51,158 nucleotides of DNA from Rhodoferax sp. (GCA_031291305.1 JARLJH010000001.1:1-51158), one strand, 5' to 3'; counted from the stretch's first letter, positions 1 through 8,389 are shown. The notes: generated from the letters alone by a model not told the origin. Translations and numbers: made by a program.

Positions 1-149
1 AAATTCAATCGGTGTTGCCAACACTCATAATATGTATTATTGCCACTACCTGAAGTTTTTATACGGCAGCGTAACTATTTGATTTCATTGACACAGCTCG
101 ACAGAAATGAGGAAATCTTCGGATTTGGTGTCGAACCCGGGAGGACCGC

Positions 150-239
150 TTCGGGTTTTGGATCGTCATCGCCGTCATTGCCGTCATTGCCGTGTTCACC
201 GCTGTAGCGGCATGGTTTGCGTTTCGCCGGTCTGACTAG
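150..239 (+). other. Possible tail of a membrane protein (remnant)
   Basis: One plus-strand frame reads a very hydrophobic run ending in Arg-Arg-Ser-Asp and a TAG stop. It looks like a C-terminal membrane segment with a positive cytoplasmic end. The frame is closed upstream by a TGA near 104-106 and has no ATG, so it is not an intact gene. The 9-base unit gccgtcatt is repeated in tandem at 171-188, with a degenerate unit before it. The rest of 1-286 shows no gene; it lies downstream of the minus-strand GntR gene. Confidence 0.2.
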
Positions 240-286
240 TGGAGCGTTGCACCCTATCCAGCAGGTAGAACCAATCCCTTCGCAGA

Positions 287-925
287 CTAGCGGCCTATTT
301 CACCTGTAGCGCCCTCCGGGCGCAGAAGATTTTCTATATCTGCCTTCAGTATGGCCACCGCCGCAGTCACTTCACCTTTTTCCAGATAGTCAACCAAAGC
401 CAGGTGCAAATCCATGGTTGCGAAGTGCTTTTTCTGTATAAAGAATATGGTTTGTATATTCAAAGCATCTTCCAACAATTTGTAGGCGTAGTCGTTTCCG
501 TAAACGGAAAAAAGCTTTAAATGAAATTCACAGTTATAACGCCAGTGAGACATGAAATCATTGGCAGGGCTACTATTGTAACTATCGCATATATTTCTAA
601 GTTCACCAATCCAGGATGCATCTATATTCTTACAATAGATTTCCAGAAATGAACTTTCCAGAACAGAACGAAACTTTATGACTTCCAGCAATTGCTGCTG
701 ACTGGGTTGAAAAATCTTATATCCCTGCCTGGGAATGCTGGCAAGAATATGTGCGGCTGTCAAATTGGTTAGTGCTTCACGTATCGGTGCACGGCTGACA
801 TTATATTTTTCCATCAGTGATTTTTCGGTCAGAATAGCATCAGGTGAATAGATACCATTAATAACATCGAAAAACAGCGAATCATAAACATGGTCCTTTA
901 ATGTGTTGGGAACTTTTTTATCCAT
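287..925 (-). CDS. GntR-family transcriptional regulator (FCD subfamily)
   Basis: A 212-residue DNA-binding regulator. Residues about 8-75 form a winged helix-turn-helix with the typical GntR pattern (LTEKSLMEKYNVSRAPIREAL). The remaining helical part fits an FCD ligand domain, a fold that usually binds small carboxylic acids. It is the last gene of a minus-strand group behind the ATC-hydrolase-like and cysteine desulfidase genes, 75 bases after the latter, so it probably controls them in response to a substrate or product. The gene looks clearly more AT-rich than most of the window, as do its two operon partners to a lesser degree, which hints at separate ancestry. The ATG at 925 is the only good start. 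Ligand unknown. Confidence 0.88.
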   Translation of the reverse strand: MDKKVPNTLKDHVYDSLFFDVINGIYSPDAILTEKSLMEKYNVSRAPIREALTNLTAAHILASIPRQGYKIFQPSQQQLLEVIKFRSVLESSFLEIYCKNIDASWIGELRNICDSYNSSPANDFMSHWRYNCEFHLKLFSVYGNDYAYKLLEDALNIQTIFFIQKKHFATMDLHLALVDYLEKGEVTAAVAILKADIENLLRPEGATGEIGR

Positions 926-1000
926 TAGATGACCTTTTATTTATCTCACCGCACCAATAACAAAAATCCTCATTTAAACTCAAGGAGTCGAGATTTATGA

Positions 1001-2266
1001 TTATTTTCCTATCATGATGTTAAGAATTTCAATATCGGTAGATTTCATGCCTTGACGACCAACGCGCCCGATATTCATGATGGTCTGCTCATAGTCTTTT
1101 TCCATGATTCCTTCACCAAAAGGAAAGGATAAATCACGTTTGGCCATTTCATACCCCACAATTCCAGCATCGACAGACGTTGAAATTTTTGCGGCACATG
1201 ATGCCTTGGCACCATCGCAAATAATACCACCGACATTTCCCAGGGAGTTAATCAACGTTTTTCCAATCACATCATAATCAGCGCCATTCAGGTAGGCGAT
1301 ACCGCAGGCCGCTGCGGCCCCGGCCGACACCGCACCGCAGTAAGCAGACAGGCTGCCGACATAGCGTTTTTGATGCAAGGACAAGAGATTGGTCAGAACC
1401 AGCGCCCTGTACAAAACATCCTCGCTGACACCTATCTCTTCGGCATAGATGAGCACAGGCATCGTGCAGGTGATGCCCTGATTACCGCTGCCCGAGTTGA
1501 TGACCACCGGAAGGGCGCAGCCGCTCATTCGCGCATCAGAGCCCGCCGCTGCTGCTGCCCTTGCTCTGGTTCTTGGGTCACTGCCTCCCAGCAACAAGGC
1601 GGTTTTCCCGACCTGGGCGCCCCAATTATTTGTCAAACCTTCGTCGGAAATGGCGCTGTTGTATTTGATTTGCCTGCCGATGATTTCCCTGACATCATTC
1701 AAATCGACTTCATTGGCAAACTGTAGGATATCTTTGATATTAAGACTTGATTTACTGCCACTTCCATTGACGGAGCCACCTAATTGTTTAAATACCAGAC
1801 GACAATTTTTCTCCACTCTGGAAACATGATCATGTCGATGGCTTACCTCCACAGCGGCAGTTTCGTCCCCGGCAATCAACTCTGCGCGAATAAATAGATT
1901 TTCCTCACCCTCTTTCAATTCGCAGATGCAGATGCCTTTTTCGTATAACTCCCTGGTTTTATCAGCATCCTCCTGACTCACCTGACTGATCACCTCAAGA
2001 CCCAGCGCTGGATTTCCGCCAATGGCACCAAGGATAGCTGCCACTTCAACGCCTTTCAGTCCACCAGAGTTTGGCACCACAACGCCCTTGACGTTCTTGA
2101 TGATATTGCCGCTACAAAGAATCACCATTCTCTCAGGTATCTGGCCAAGCACCTCCCTTGCCTTGGCGGCCGCAAATGCGATGGCAATGGGTTCCGTACA
2201 GCCCATCGCCGGAACGAGATCACCTTTCAGCAGGGTGACAAAATTATCATAGGTGGTCTTATCCAT
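1001..2266 (-). CDS. cyuA: L-cysteine desulfidase family protein (UPF0597/CyuA-like)
   Basis: A 421-residue cytoplasmic enzyme of the [4Fe-4S] desulfidase family that converts L-cysteine to pyruvate, ammonia and sulfide. The N-terminal GCTEP motif carries Cys23, the family's catalytic cysteine. Cys310, Cys350 and Cys357 (the last two in a C-X6-C arrangement) match the spacing of the cluster ligands known from the archaeal enzyme. The Ser/Gly-rich segments near 67-70 and 257-265 fit substrate binding. The frame is open further upstream to 2401, but that part overlaps the preceding gene and is not family-like, so the ATG at 2266 is preferred. It starts 25 bases after the ATC-hydrolase-like gene, so they are probably cotranscribed. 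Related UPF0597 proteins may act on other beta-substituted amino acids. Confidence 0.88.
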   Translation of the reverse strand: MDKTTYDNFVTLLKGDLVPAMGCTEPIAIAFAAAKAREVLGQIPERMVILCSGNIIKNVKGVVVPNSGGLKGVEVAAILGAIGGNPALGLEVISQVSQEDADKTRELYEKGICICELKEGEENLFIRAELIAGDETAAVEVSHRHDHVSRVEKNCRLVFKQLGGSVNGSGSKSSLNIKDILQFANEVDLNDVREIIGRQIKYNSAISDEGLTNNWGAQVGKTALLLGGSDPRTRARAAAAAGSDARMSGCALPVVINSGSGNQGITCTMPVLIYAEEIGVSEDVLYRALVLTNLLSLHQKRYVGSLSAYCGAVSAGAAAACGIAYLNGADYDVIGKTLINSLGNVGGIICDGAKASCAAKISTSVDAGIVGYEMAKRDLSFPFGEGIMEKDYEQTIMNIGRVGRQGMKSTDIEILNIMIGK

Positions 2267-2291
2267 GGCGAAGCTCCGTCTGATGAGGTGA

Positions 2292-2798
2292 TTACTGACC
2301 TTTTTTGAAAAAAGATACCTGACAAACACGATCACCCTTGGCCAGGGTACCGCCCAAATGAAATTCGTAACCCATCGCCTTGGCGATACCTCGGTCACCA
2401 TCCATGGCCATATCGCATAATTTTTCGCAGGTCGGCTTATCTAAACCTTGATCCTGCCAGGCTTTCAGTAGTGCACAGTGATGGAATTCAAGATCCAATC
2501 TGCCTTCAGTTTTGTTTTTGAATTCAATATCAAAAGCCTTTACAACATTGGGCGTCAGAAAGGTGTCGGCAAAGTTGGCCACATTGTGTGGGTCTTGGCA
2601 CTGGGATTTGATGGCAGCCCCCTGAACCTCACCTGTTTCAGTGATGGCCTCGCGGATGAATTTTTCCACCTCGTCAGCTTTGCCGCCTTGCATGGCCTTG
2701 GCGTAAGTGAGCCCCGTCCAGGTCGCACGGTGCCCGATGGCGCCTCTTTGCATGGCAACTACAGAATCGATGCTAGCGGTGGATGTGTCGTTCGTCAT
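2292..2798 (-). CDS. ATC-hydrolase-like protein (L-2-amino-thiazoline-4-carboxylate hydrolase family)
   Basis: A 168-residue protein with the family's C-terminal signature: a His-His-Cys element, a Cys-X3-Cys pair (CEKLC), MDGDRGI, and a final Gly-Asp-Arg-Val-Cys segment. Characterised ATC hydrolases open the thiazoline ring of ATC to give N-carbamoyl-L-cysteine, a step in bacterial cysteine formation from the racemic thiazoline. Many relatives are untested. Gene order (hydrolase, then cysteine desulfidase) suggests a degradative route that ends in cysteine breakdown. No N-carbamoyl-cysteine amidohydrolase is present here, so that step would have to be encoded elsewhere or the true substrate differs. 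The start ATG at 2798 has a good ribosome-binding site (aaggagag). Confidence 0.75.
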   Translation of the reverse strand: MTNDTSTASIDSVVAMQRGAIGHRATWTGLTYAKAMQGGKADEVEKFIREAITETGEVQGAAIKSQCQDPHNVANFADTFLTPNVVKAFDIEFKNKTEGRLDLEFHHCALLKAWQDQGLDKPTCEKLCDMAMDGDRGIAKAMGYEFHLGGTLAKGDRVCQVSFFKKGQ

Positions 2799-2863
2799 GG
2801 TTTCTCTCCTTCAATTTCAGGTTGCGTTGGCGTTGCAGCACTGCGAAATCTTCAACAACTGTT

Positions 2864-2879
2864 GCCCGGCACTTTCCCA
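2864..2879 (-). promoter_or_regulatory. Weak candidate sigma-54 promoter for the ATC-hydrolase/desulfidase operon
   Basis: On the minus strand, GG (2877-2876) and GC (2865-2864) have the 12-base register of a -24/-12 element, with an A after GC. The rest of the consensus is poor. It lies 66-81 bases upstream of the start codon at 2798, and a sigma-54 activator gene diverges from it. Suggestive only. Confidence 0.25.
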
Positions 2880-2903
2880 CACGCCTGCACACAGGCATCA
2901 GTT

Positions 2904-3122
2904 TCCTGACATGATCAGTAAACACGCCATCAGAACCCATTCAGCCTATTATTTATCTGATAAGAACGTGCAATATTGCAAACTTCGCGGCTTTTGTGAT
3001 CATATCACTATGTCAACACCAATGAACACCGTCTTCTGTTATGACTGCAGAACTCTGTGAGCGTTGGTCAATTTCCAAAACGATAGTGTCGACAAATCCA
3101 CCATCTTGTGACATGATCACAA
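2904..3122. promoter_or_regulatory. Three related inverted repeats between divergent genes
   Basis: The 342-base gap between the ATC-hydrolase-like gene and the sigma-54 activator holds three sites of the form NNNTGA-N5-TCANNN. The best is TTGTGA-CATGA-TCACAA at 3106-3122, which has perfect 6-base arms. TTGTGA-TCATA-TCACTA is at 2994-3010 and TCCTGA-CATGA-TCAGTA at 2904-2920. They are likely operators or activator sites for the GntR regulator or the sigma-54 activator. No gene is visible in the gap. Confidence 0.5.
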
Positions 3123-3173
3123 AAATTCCAAGTCACTCAAATGGAGCTCAATCGAAATGGATGGGAAGTACAG

Positions 3174-5006
3174 ATGGTCAGATTGATGGATATCCAGGAG
3201 GCCGTTCAGCAGGTCTCCGAAGCCATGGCAAGCGTCCTAGACATTGATGTCATCATCTCGGATGCAGACTTTCATATCGTTGGAGACACCAAGAAGCATT
3301 TCAAGCGAGATGTAACCGAGGTCAAGGACACCTATGTGATCGGTCAGGTCATCAAAACCGGTATCCTGCAGGTGGTGTCTGGCAAGGACGACTGTGAGCC
3401 ATGCCTGTCCTGCATGCAACAGGCGAGCTGTAATCTCCAGGCCATGATCTGCGTGCCCATCCATCATGCGGGCACGCGTATTGGGGCGATTGGCCTGATT
3501 GCCATTACATCGGCATCACATGACAAGCTGCTGGAGAACCAGTGCAACATGATCGAGTTTGCCGAGCGCATGGCCGACCTGATCGTCAGCAAGCTGCGCG
3601 AAAAGGAGGCAGCGCTCCATCTGACGGTTGCCAAGAATCAACTGACGTCGATCATGAACTCGATTGACGAAGGCATTGCCGCCACCGACGAGAGCGGCAG
3701 CATCGTTTACCTCAATTCGATATTGGAAGACATGCTCGGTGCGCCAAACAGAGCACTGATCGGCAGGACTGTTACCGACGTTCTTGACGTTCCGTGCGTA
3801 GCCGCCCTGATCGCCGACGGAGTTGAGTTCAACAATGTCGAACTCCGCGCCCACCACGCCAAGTCGGAAGTTCATGCGCTGATGTCAGGTCGGCGGGTGA
3901 ATCTGGAGAACAAGAACGCGGGAGCCATCTTCGCCCTGAAAAAGATGGAAGACGTGTATCAGGTCATCAACAAGCTGACCGGCAGCCCCGTGTCCACATC
4001 CTTCGATCAGATCATCGGTGACAGCGCCGTCATGCGCCAGCTCAAGGATACGGCGCTGCGCGTCGCCACAGGTAGTTCGAGCATTCTGATCACCGGGGAA
4101 AGCGGTACGGGCAAAGAGGTGTTCGCTCGTGCCATCCACTACGCCAGCCCGCGCAGCAAGAGTCCGTTTATCGCCATCAATTGCGCCGCAATGCCAGAGT
4201 CGCTCATCGAAAGCGAGCTATTCGGCTACGAAGAGGGAACCTTTACCGGCGGGATACGCGGCGGACGGCCCGGCAAATTTCAGCTGGCCCACGGCGGCAC
4301 CATTTTTCTCGACGAAATCGGCGACATGCCTCTGCACCTTCAGCCGAAACTGCTGCGCGTTTTGCAGGAAAAGAGCATCGAGAAGCTCGGCGGTCACAAG
4401 AGTCTGGCCGTTGACGTGCGCTTGATTGCAGCCACCAACAAGGATCTGGAAGCCATGGTCGAGCGTGGAGAGTTTCGCGAAGATCTGTTCTACCGGATCA
4501 ACGTCATTCCGCTGCGCATTCCGCCACTGAGGGAACGCCCCAAAGATACCAGCCTGCTGCTGTCGAATTTTCTCGACCAGTACAGCGCCAAGCTGAACAA
4601 GAAGATCAAGGGTTTCACTGCCGATGCAGAGCGCGCTCTGCTGTCCTACCCCTGGCGGGGCAATGTCCGAGAGTTGGCGAATGTCGTCGAATACGCCATC
4701 AACATGGAGCCATCGGCCTACATCACCACCAACAGCTTGCCATTTCGGGTTCTCGGCAAAAGGGAGGCGTTGACACCGGCCAAGCCCCCACCCACCTGGC
4801 GATCAACCGAGCAGCAGATGATCCGCAGCTTGTGCGACGAACTCGGAACCTCGGTGGCAGCCAAGCGACAGATTGCAGAAGAACTGGGTGTCAGCCTGGC
4901 CACGCTCTACCGCAAACTGAAAGACATGCCAGCTGATGCTGCCTATGGCCGTTTTCGAGGCAACACAAGCATCGGCTACCCTCAGGCCGCATGGCCACCC
5001 AGATAG
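3174..5006 (+). CDS. Sigma-54-dependent transcriptional activator with Cys-cluster sensor and PAS domain
   Basis: About 610 residues. Residues about 5-140 form a GAF-like sensor that contains four cysteines spaced C-X2-C-X2-C-X5-C (74, 77, 80, 86). A PAS domain follows (about 155-265), then an AAA+ sigma-54 interaction domain (Walker A GESGTGKE at 308-315, Walker B IFLDEIGD near 377-384) and a C-terminal Fis-type helix-turn-helix. The sigma-54 contact loop reads GTFTGG instead of GAFTGA. The frame also has an ATG at 3141; 3174 is preferred because gggaag precedes it. It diverges from the cysteine-desulfidase operon and converges on livF, overlapping it by 25 bases. It probably controls one or both neighbours. 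The Cys set could bind metal or an Fe-S cluster (inference). Confidence 0.9.
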   Translation: MVRLMDIQEAVQQVSEAMASVLDIDVIISDADFHIVGDTKKHFKRDVTEVKDTYVIGQVIKTGILQVVSGKDDCEPCLSCMQQASCNLQAMICVPIHHAGTRIGAIGLIAITSASHDKLLENQCNMIEFAERMADLIVSKLREKEAALHLTVAKNQLTSIMNSIDEGIAATDESGSIVYLNSILEDMLGAPNRALIGRTVTDVLDVPCVAALIADGVEFNNVELRAHHAKSEVHALMSGRRVNLENKNAGAIFALKKMEDVYQVINKLTGSPVSTSFDQIIGDSAVMRQLKDTALRVATGSSSILITGESGTGKEVFARAIHYASPRSKSPFIAINCAAMPESLIESELFGYEEGTFTGGIRGGRPGKFQLAHGGTIFLDEIGDMPLHLQPKLLRVLQEKSIEKLGGHKSLAVDVRLIAATNKDLEAMVERGEFREDLFYRINVIPLRIPPLRERPKDTSLLLSNFLDQYSAKLNKKIKGFTADAERALLSYPWRGNVRELANVVEYAINMEPSAYITTNSLPFRVLGKREALTPAKPPPTWRSTEQQMIRSLCDELGTSVAAKRQIAEELGVSLATLYRKLKDMPADAAYGRFRGNTSIGYPQAAWPPR

Positions 5007-5707
5007 GCTGCCTGAACCCGCGCATCATTGGCCAGTTCGCGACTGCTGCCTTCAATGGCCATACGCCCCCCGTCCATCACATACGCGTAGTCGGCAACAC
5101 GCAGCGCCGCACGGGCGTTTTGCTCGACCAGCAGCACCGAATGCCCCTCGCTGCGTATTTGCAGAATCAAGTCGAATATCTGCCGCACGACTTTGGGTGC
5201 CAGACCAAGGGAGGGCTCGTCCATCAACAACAGGCGCGGACGACACATCAGTGCCCGGGCAATGCAGAGCATCTGCTGTTCGCCACCGGACAGGGTGCCA
5301 GCCTTCTGCTTCAAGCGCTGACGCAAGATCGGAAAGCGGGCGATCTGTCGCTCCATCTCCGCGTCGATCTCGGCCTTGGCAACACCGGTGGCACCCACGC
5401 GCAGGTTGTCCTCAATGGACATGCCGTAGAAAATCTGGCGGCCTTCCGGTGCCTGAGACAAACCGGCGGCGACGATGTCATGAGACGGCAGGCGCGAGAT
5501 GTCACGGCCATCAAAGACGATGCTGCCGGAGACACTCTGGTAGATGCCAGACAACGTGCGCATCAACGTGGTCTTGCCAACCCCATTGCAGCCGAGCACG
5601 GTGACGATACCGCCCAGCGGCACCTTGAGCGAAATGTCGTGCAGAATGGTCTGCTCGCCCATGCGAACCCGCAATGTCTTGATGTCAAGTAAGGGCTGGT
5701 CACTCAT
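4982..5707 (-). CDS. livF: Branched-chain-type amino acid ABC transporter ATP-binding protein LivF
   Basis: A 241-residue cytoplasmic ATPase. It has Walker A (GCNGVGKTT near residue 39), the ABC signature LSGGEQQ and Walker B LLLMDEP, plus the short LivF-type C-terminus. It energises the LivHM permease together with LivG. It is the last gene of livKHMGF and overlaps livG by the usual four bases. Its 3' end overlaps the 3' end of the convergent sigma-54 activator gene by 25 bases, and I see no terminator between them. The family imports leucine/isoleucine/valine but also amides, urea and aromatic acids, so the substrate is open. The neighbouring cysteine genes make a sulfur amino acid or related compound possible. 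Confidence 0.93.
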   Translation of the reverse strand: MSDQPLLDIKTLRVRMGEQTILHDISLKVPLGGIVTVLGCNGVGKTTLMRTLSGIYQSVSGSIVFDGRDISRLPSHDIVAAGLSQAPEGRQIFYGMSIEDNLRVGATGVAKAEIDAEMERQIARFPILRQRLKQKAGTLSGGEQQMLCIARALMCRPRLLLMDEPSLGLAPKVVRQIFDLILQIRSEGHSVLLVEQNARAALRVADYAYVMDGGRMAIEGSSRELANDARVQAAYLGGHAA

Positions 5708-6468
5708 GCTTCTTCCTCGTCGCTGCCCAGATAGGCTTCCAACACTTGCGGGGCAACCGCGATTTCCTGGGGGGTGCCATCCGCAATCTTGCGTCCTGAG
5801 GCCATGACCATGATGCGTTCACACAAGCCCATCACAAAATTCATGTCGTGCTCTACCAGCAGAACGCTCAGACCTTCGTCTGCCAACCCCCGAATGAACT
5901 TGGCCAGATCAGCAGTTTCCGTGTCGTTGAGGCCGGCCGCTGGCTCGTCCAGGATCAGCAGGCGGGGCGAGAGCGCCAGCGCCCGCGCGATCTCAAGATA
6001 CTTGCGCTTGCCGTAAGAGAGGTTGGCCGCCAATTCACCCGCAAGTCCGTCCAGACCGGTGCGCTCCAGCGCATCCCAGGTACGTCGGCCGACATCGTCT
6101 GCGTAGCCGTGCTGGCGCCAGAGCGCAGACAGCGGCGAGTGCCCCAGAATGCCGAGTGCACCGATGGAGACGTTGTCAAACACGCTCAGGTTAGGCATGA
6201 CACGCAGGTTCTGAAAGGTTCGCGCCATGCCCAGGCGAGCCACCTGGTGCGCCTTCAGCGAAGAAATGTCGGCATCGTCAAACAGCACCCGGCCGGACGA
6301 CAGTGGCGTGAAACCGGTGATCAGATTGAACAGCGTCGTCTTGCCGGCACCGTTGGGGCCAATCAGCCCGACGCGTTCGCCGCGCTTGACATGGCCGGAA
6401 AAGCCCTCCACCGCGTGCAAACCACCGTAGCGACGGCTGACTTCCTTGATTTCAAGCAGCATCGTCAT
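5704..6468 (-). CDS. livG: Branched-chain-type amino acid ABC transporter ATP-binding protein LivG
   Basis: A 254-residue ATPase with Walker A GPNGAGKTTLF, signature LSYGKRKYLEIA, Walker B LLILDEP and the C-terminal LivG motif ending in LEAYLG. It works with LivF on the inner face of the membrane. The ATG at 6468 overlaps the livM stop as ATGA, which is why it is preferred to the longer frame opening at 6501. Operon position and overlap are typical of liv loci. Confidence 0.93.
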   Translation of the reverse strand: MTMLLEIKEVSRRYGGLHAVEGFSGHVKRGERVGLIGPNGAGKTTLFNLITGFTPLSSGRVLFDDADISSLKAHQVARLGMARTFQNLRVMPNLSVFDNVSIGALGILGHSPLSALWRQHGYADDVGRRTWDALERTGLDGLAGELAANLSYGKRKYLEIARALALSPRLLILDEPAAGLNDTETADLAKFIRGLADEGLSVLLVEHDMNFVMGLCERIMVMASGRKIADGTPQEIAVAPQVLEAYLGSDEEEA

Positions 6469-7457
6469 TGGTGCCACCCCAGGTTGAGTGTCTTGTTCCA
6501 AGCCAGGCCAAACTGCCGACGCACCACCGCCAGCACGGCGGTTTCACCGAGCAGTCCCCGTGGCAGGAACAGGATAGAAAGAAACATCACGACACCGACG
6601 ACGATCATCCGGTAGTCGCCAATCGGGCGCAGTACCTCGGGCAGACCCAGCAGGATCGTCGCGCCAAGAATGGCACCCGGCAGGCTACCCAGGCCGCCGA
6701 CAACGATCATGGCAAGGATCAGGATCGACTCGGAGAAGCGGAAGTCGCCCGGCGAGATGTATCCGGTGGTGTGTGCCCAAAGTGCGCCAGCCACGCCTGC
6801 AAAGAAGCACGAGATGGCAAAAGCCTGTATCTTGATCTTCACCACGCCCAAGCCCATGGCGGCGGCACATTGGTCGTCCTCGCGCACAGCGCGCAAGGCG
6901 TTGCCAAAATAGGAGTGGGTCAGGCGGCCAAGCACCACGACGGTGACGACCACCACCGTTGCGACCGCGTAGTAATGCGTGAGATCGCTGGCCCCGAACA
7001 CTCCCGGCAGTGCCATGCCGGGGATGGCCGAAATGCCCATCGGCCCACGCGTGAAGTCAACCCAATTGAGCAGAGAAACGTGAATGATCTCACCCAGGCC
7101 GAGCGTCGCCACGGCGAAATAGATACCCATCAGGCGCATGGTGGGCAAGGCCAGCAGGATGCCAATCAAGGCGGTGAGTCCACCGGCAGTTGGCAGCGTG
7201 AGGTAGAACGGCCAATGCATTTGGGTTGCCAGCAGCGCCGCTGTGTAGGCACCGATGCCGTAAAAGCCTGCATGACCGAGCGTCATCAAACCCGTGGTGC
7301 CGGTAATGAGGTTGGCACTCATGGTCAGAATGGCAAAGATACCGATGGTCGTCACGACGCGGAACCAGTACCCGCCACCGAGCAGCGACAGGATGCCAGG
7401 CAGAACAGCCAGGACGATCACCAAGAGAAGAAGTATGGAAAGTCGTTGCTTCATCAT
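6465..7457 (-). CDS. livM: Branched-chain-type amino acid ABC transporter permease LivM
   Basis: A 330-residue inner-membrane permease with about eight to ten hydrophobic segments. It has the LivM hallmark NLITGTTGLMTLGHAGFYG and the cytoplasmic EAA-like loop near ALRAVREDDQCAAAMG that contacts the ATPases. It pairs with LivH to form the channel. The ATG at 7457 overlaps the livH stop; a second ATG follows immediately. No unusual features. Confidence 0.93.
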   Translation of the reverse strand: MMKQRLSILLLLVIVLAVLPGILSLLGGGYWFRVVTTIGIFAILTMSANLITGTTGLMTLGHAGFYGIGAYTAALLATQMHWPFYLTLPTAGGLTALIGILLALPTMRLMGIYFAVATLGLGEIIHVSLLNWVDFTRGPMGISAIPGMALPGVFGASDLTHYYAVATVVVVTVVVLGRLTHSYFGNALRAVREDDQCAAAMGLGVVKIKIQAFAISCFFAGVAGALWAHTTGYISPGDFRFSESILILAMIVVGGLGSLPGAILGATILLGLPEVLRPIGDYRMIVVGVVMFLSILFLPRGLLGETAVLAVVRRQFGLAWNKTLNLGWHQ

Positions 7458-8377
7458 CAAACACGCTCCCTGCCCGCGCCGAACAAGCCGGTGGGAAAGA
7501 AGATCAAGGTCATCACAAGAAAGAGGTAGGCCACCAGATCACCCCAACCTTGCGCAAAGTAGTAGGTGGTGACCGCTTCGGCCAAGCCAAGAATCAGTGC
7601 GCAGACCACCGCACCGGTGATCGACGACAAGCCGCCCATCACCATGGCCACAAAGGCTTTCACCGCCGGCGCAAAGCCCATGGCCGGAAATATGGCGCCC
7701 TGATAGAGACCGACCACAAGACCGGCCGCAGAGCCCAGCATGGAACCGATGACGAAGGTGGCGATGATGGTTCGCTCGGTATGGATGCCCACATAGGCCG
7801 CACCCATCGGGTTGCTGGCGACGGCACGGATAGCCAAGCCGATGCGCGTGCGCTTGAGCAGCCAGGTCAGTCCCGCGAGCATCGTGCCCGCCAGGCCGAA
7901 GATCAGAAACTGGCCGCTGGCGAAGGTCAGGGGGCCAATTTCTATGGGTGTGAGCAGCAGGTATTCCTGGGGAATGGGCTGCATGTTGGAGCCAAAGACC
8001 TTCTCCGTCACCTCCCGCACGATGATCGATACCGCTAGCGAGGAGAGCAAGGTCGCTTCGCGCATCGCCTTCGACTTCAGCGATGCTTCGTCCCGAAAAC
8101 GGCGAAACGGCCGAAAGGCGATGCGCTCCAGGCCGAACCCGACCAGGGCACCGCAGGCCAGAACGGCCAAGATCACCACAAGAAGCGGTGGAGCCAACTG
8201 CGTGATGAGCCAGAGACCGGCGAAAGCGCCGATCATGTAAACCTCGCCGTGCGCGAAATTCACCACATTCAGCACGCCAAAAATCAGCGTAAAGCCAATC
8301 GCCATAAGCGCGTAGATCAGCCCGACCGAAAGGCCGTTCACCAGTTGCTGAACAAAAAAGACATCAAGGTCGAACAT
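7457..8377 (-). CDS. livH: Branched-chain-type amino acid ABC transporter permease LivH
   Basis: A 306-residue inner-membrane permease with the signature GLIYALMAIGFTLIFGVLN near the N-terminus, the NFAHGEVYM motif and an EAA-like loop (IRAVASNPMGAAYVG). It partners LivM. Residues about 95-125 form a longer polar loop than in the shortest homologues. It lies 61 bases downstream of livK, with a strong hairpin in the gap, so its expression is probably lower than that of the binding protein. Confidence 0.93.
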   Translation of the reverse strand: MFDLDVFFVQQLVNGLSVGLIYALMAIGFTLIFGVLNVVNFAHGEVYMIGAFAGLWLITQLAPPLLVVILAVLACGALVGFGLERIAFRPFRRFRDEASLKSKAMREATLLSSLAVSIIVREVTEKVFGSNMQPIPQEYLLLTPIEIGPLTFASGQFLIFGLAGTMLAGLTWLLKRTRIGLAIRAVASNPMGAAYVGIHTERTIIATFVIGSMLGSAAGLVVGLYQGAIFPAMGFAPAVKAFVAMVMGGLSSITGAVVCALILGLAEAVTTYYFAQGWGDLVAYLFLVMTLIFFPTGLFGAGRERV

Positions 8378-8389
8378 ATCGTAGAGGCT

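Noticed and set aside
171-198. CRISPR-like or microsatellite array from the gccgtcatt repeats
   Set aside because: Only two exact units plus one degenerate, no spacers, and it reads as a hydrophobic protein segment.
2994-3010. CRP-type site (TGTGA...TCACA)
   Set aside because: The spacer is five bases rather than six and the motif belongs to a local set of three similar sites, better explained by a local regulator.
6468-7529. A 353-codon plus-strand frame over livM
   Set aside because: Antisense to a clear permease gene; His/Gln-rich low-complexity sequence with no family signature.
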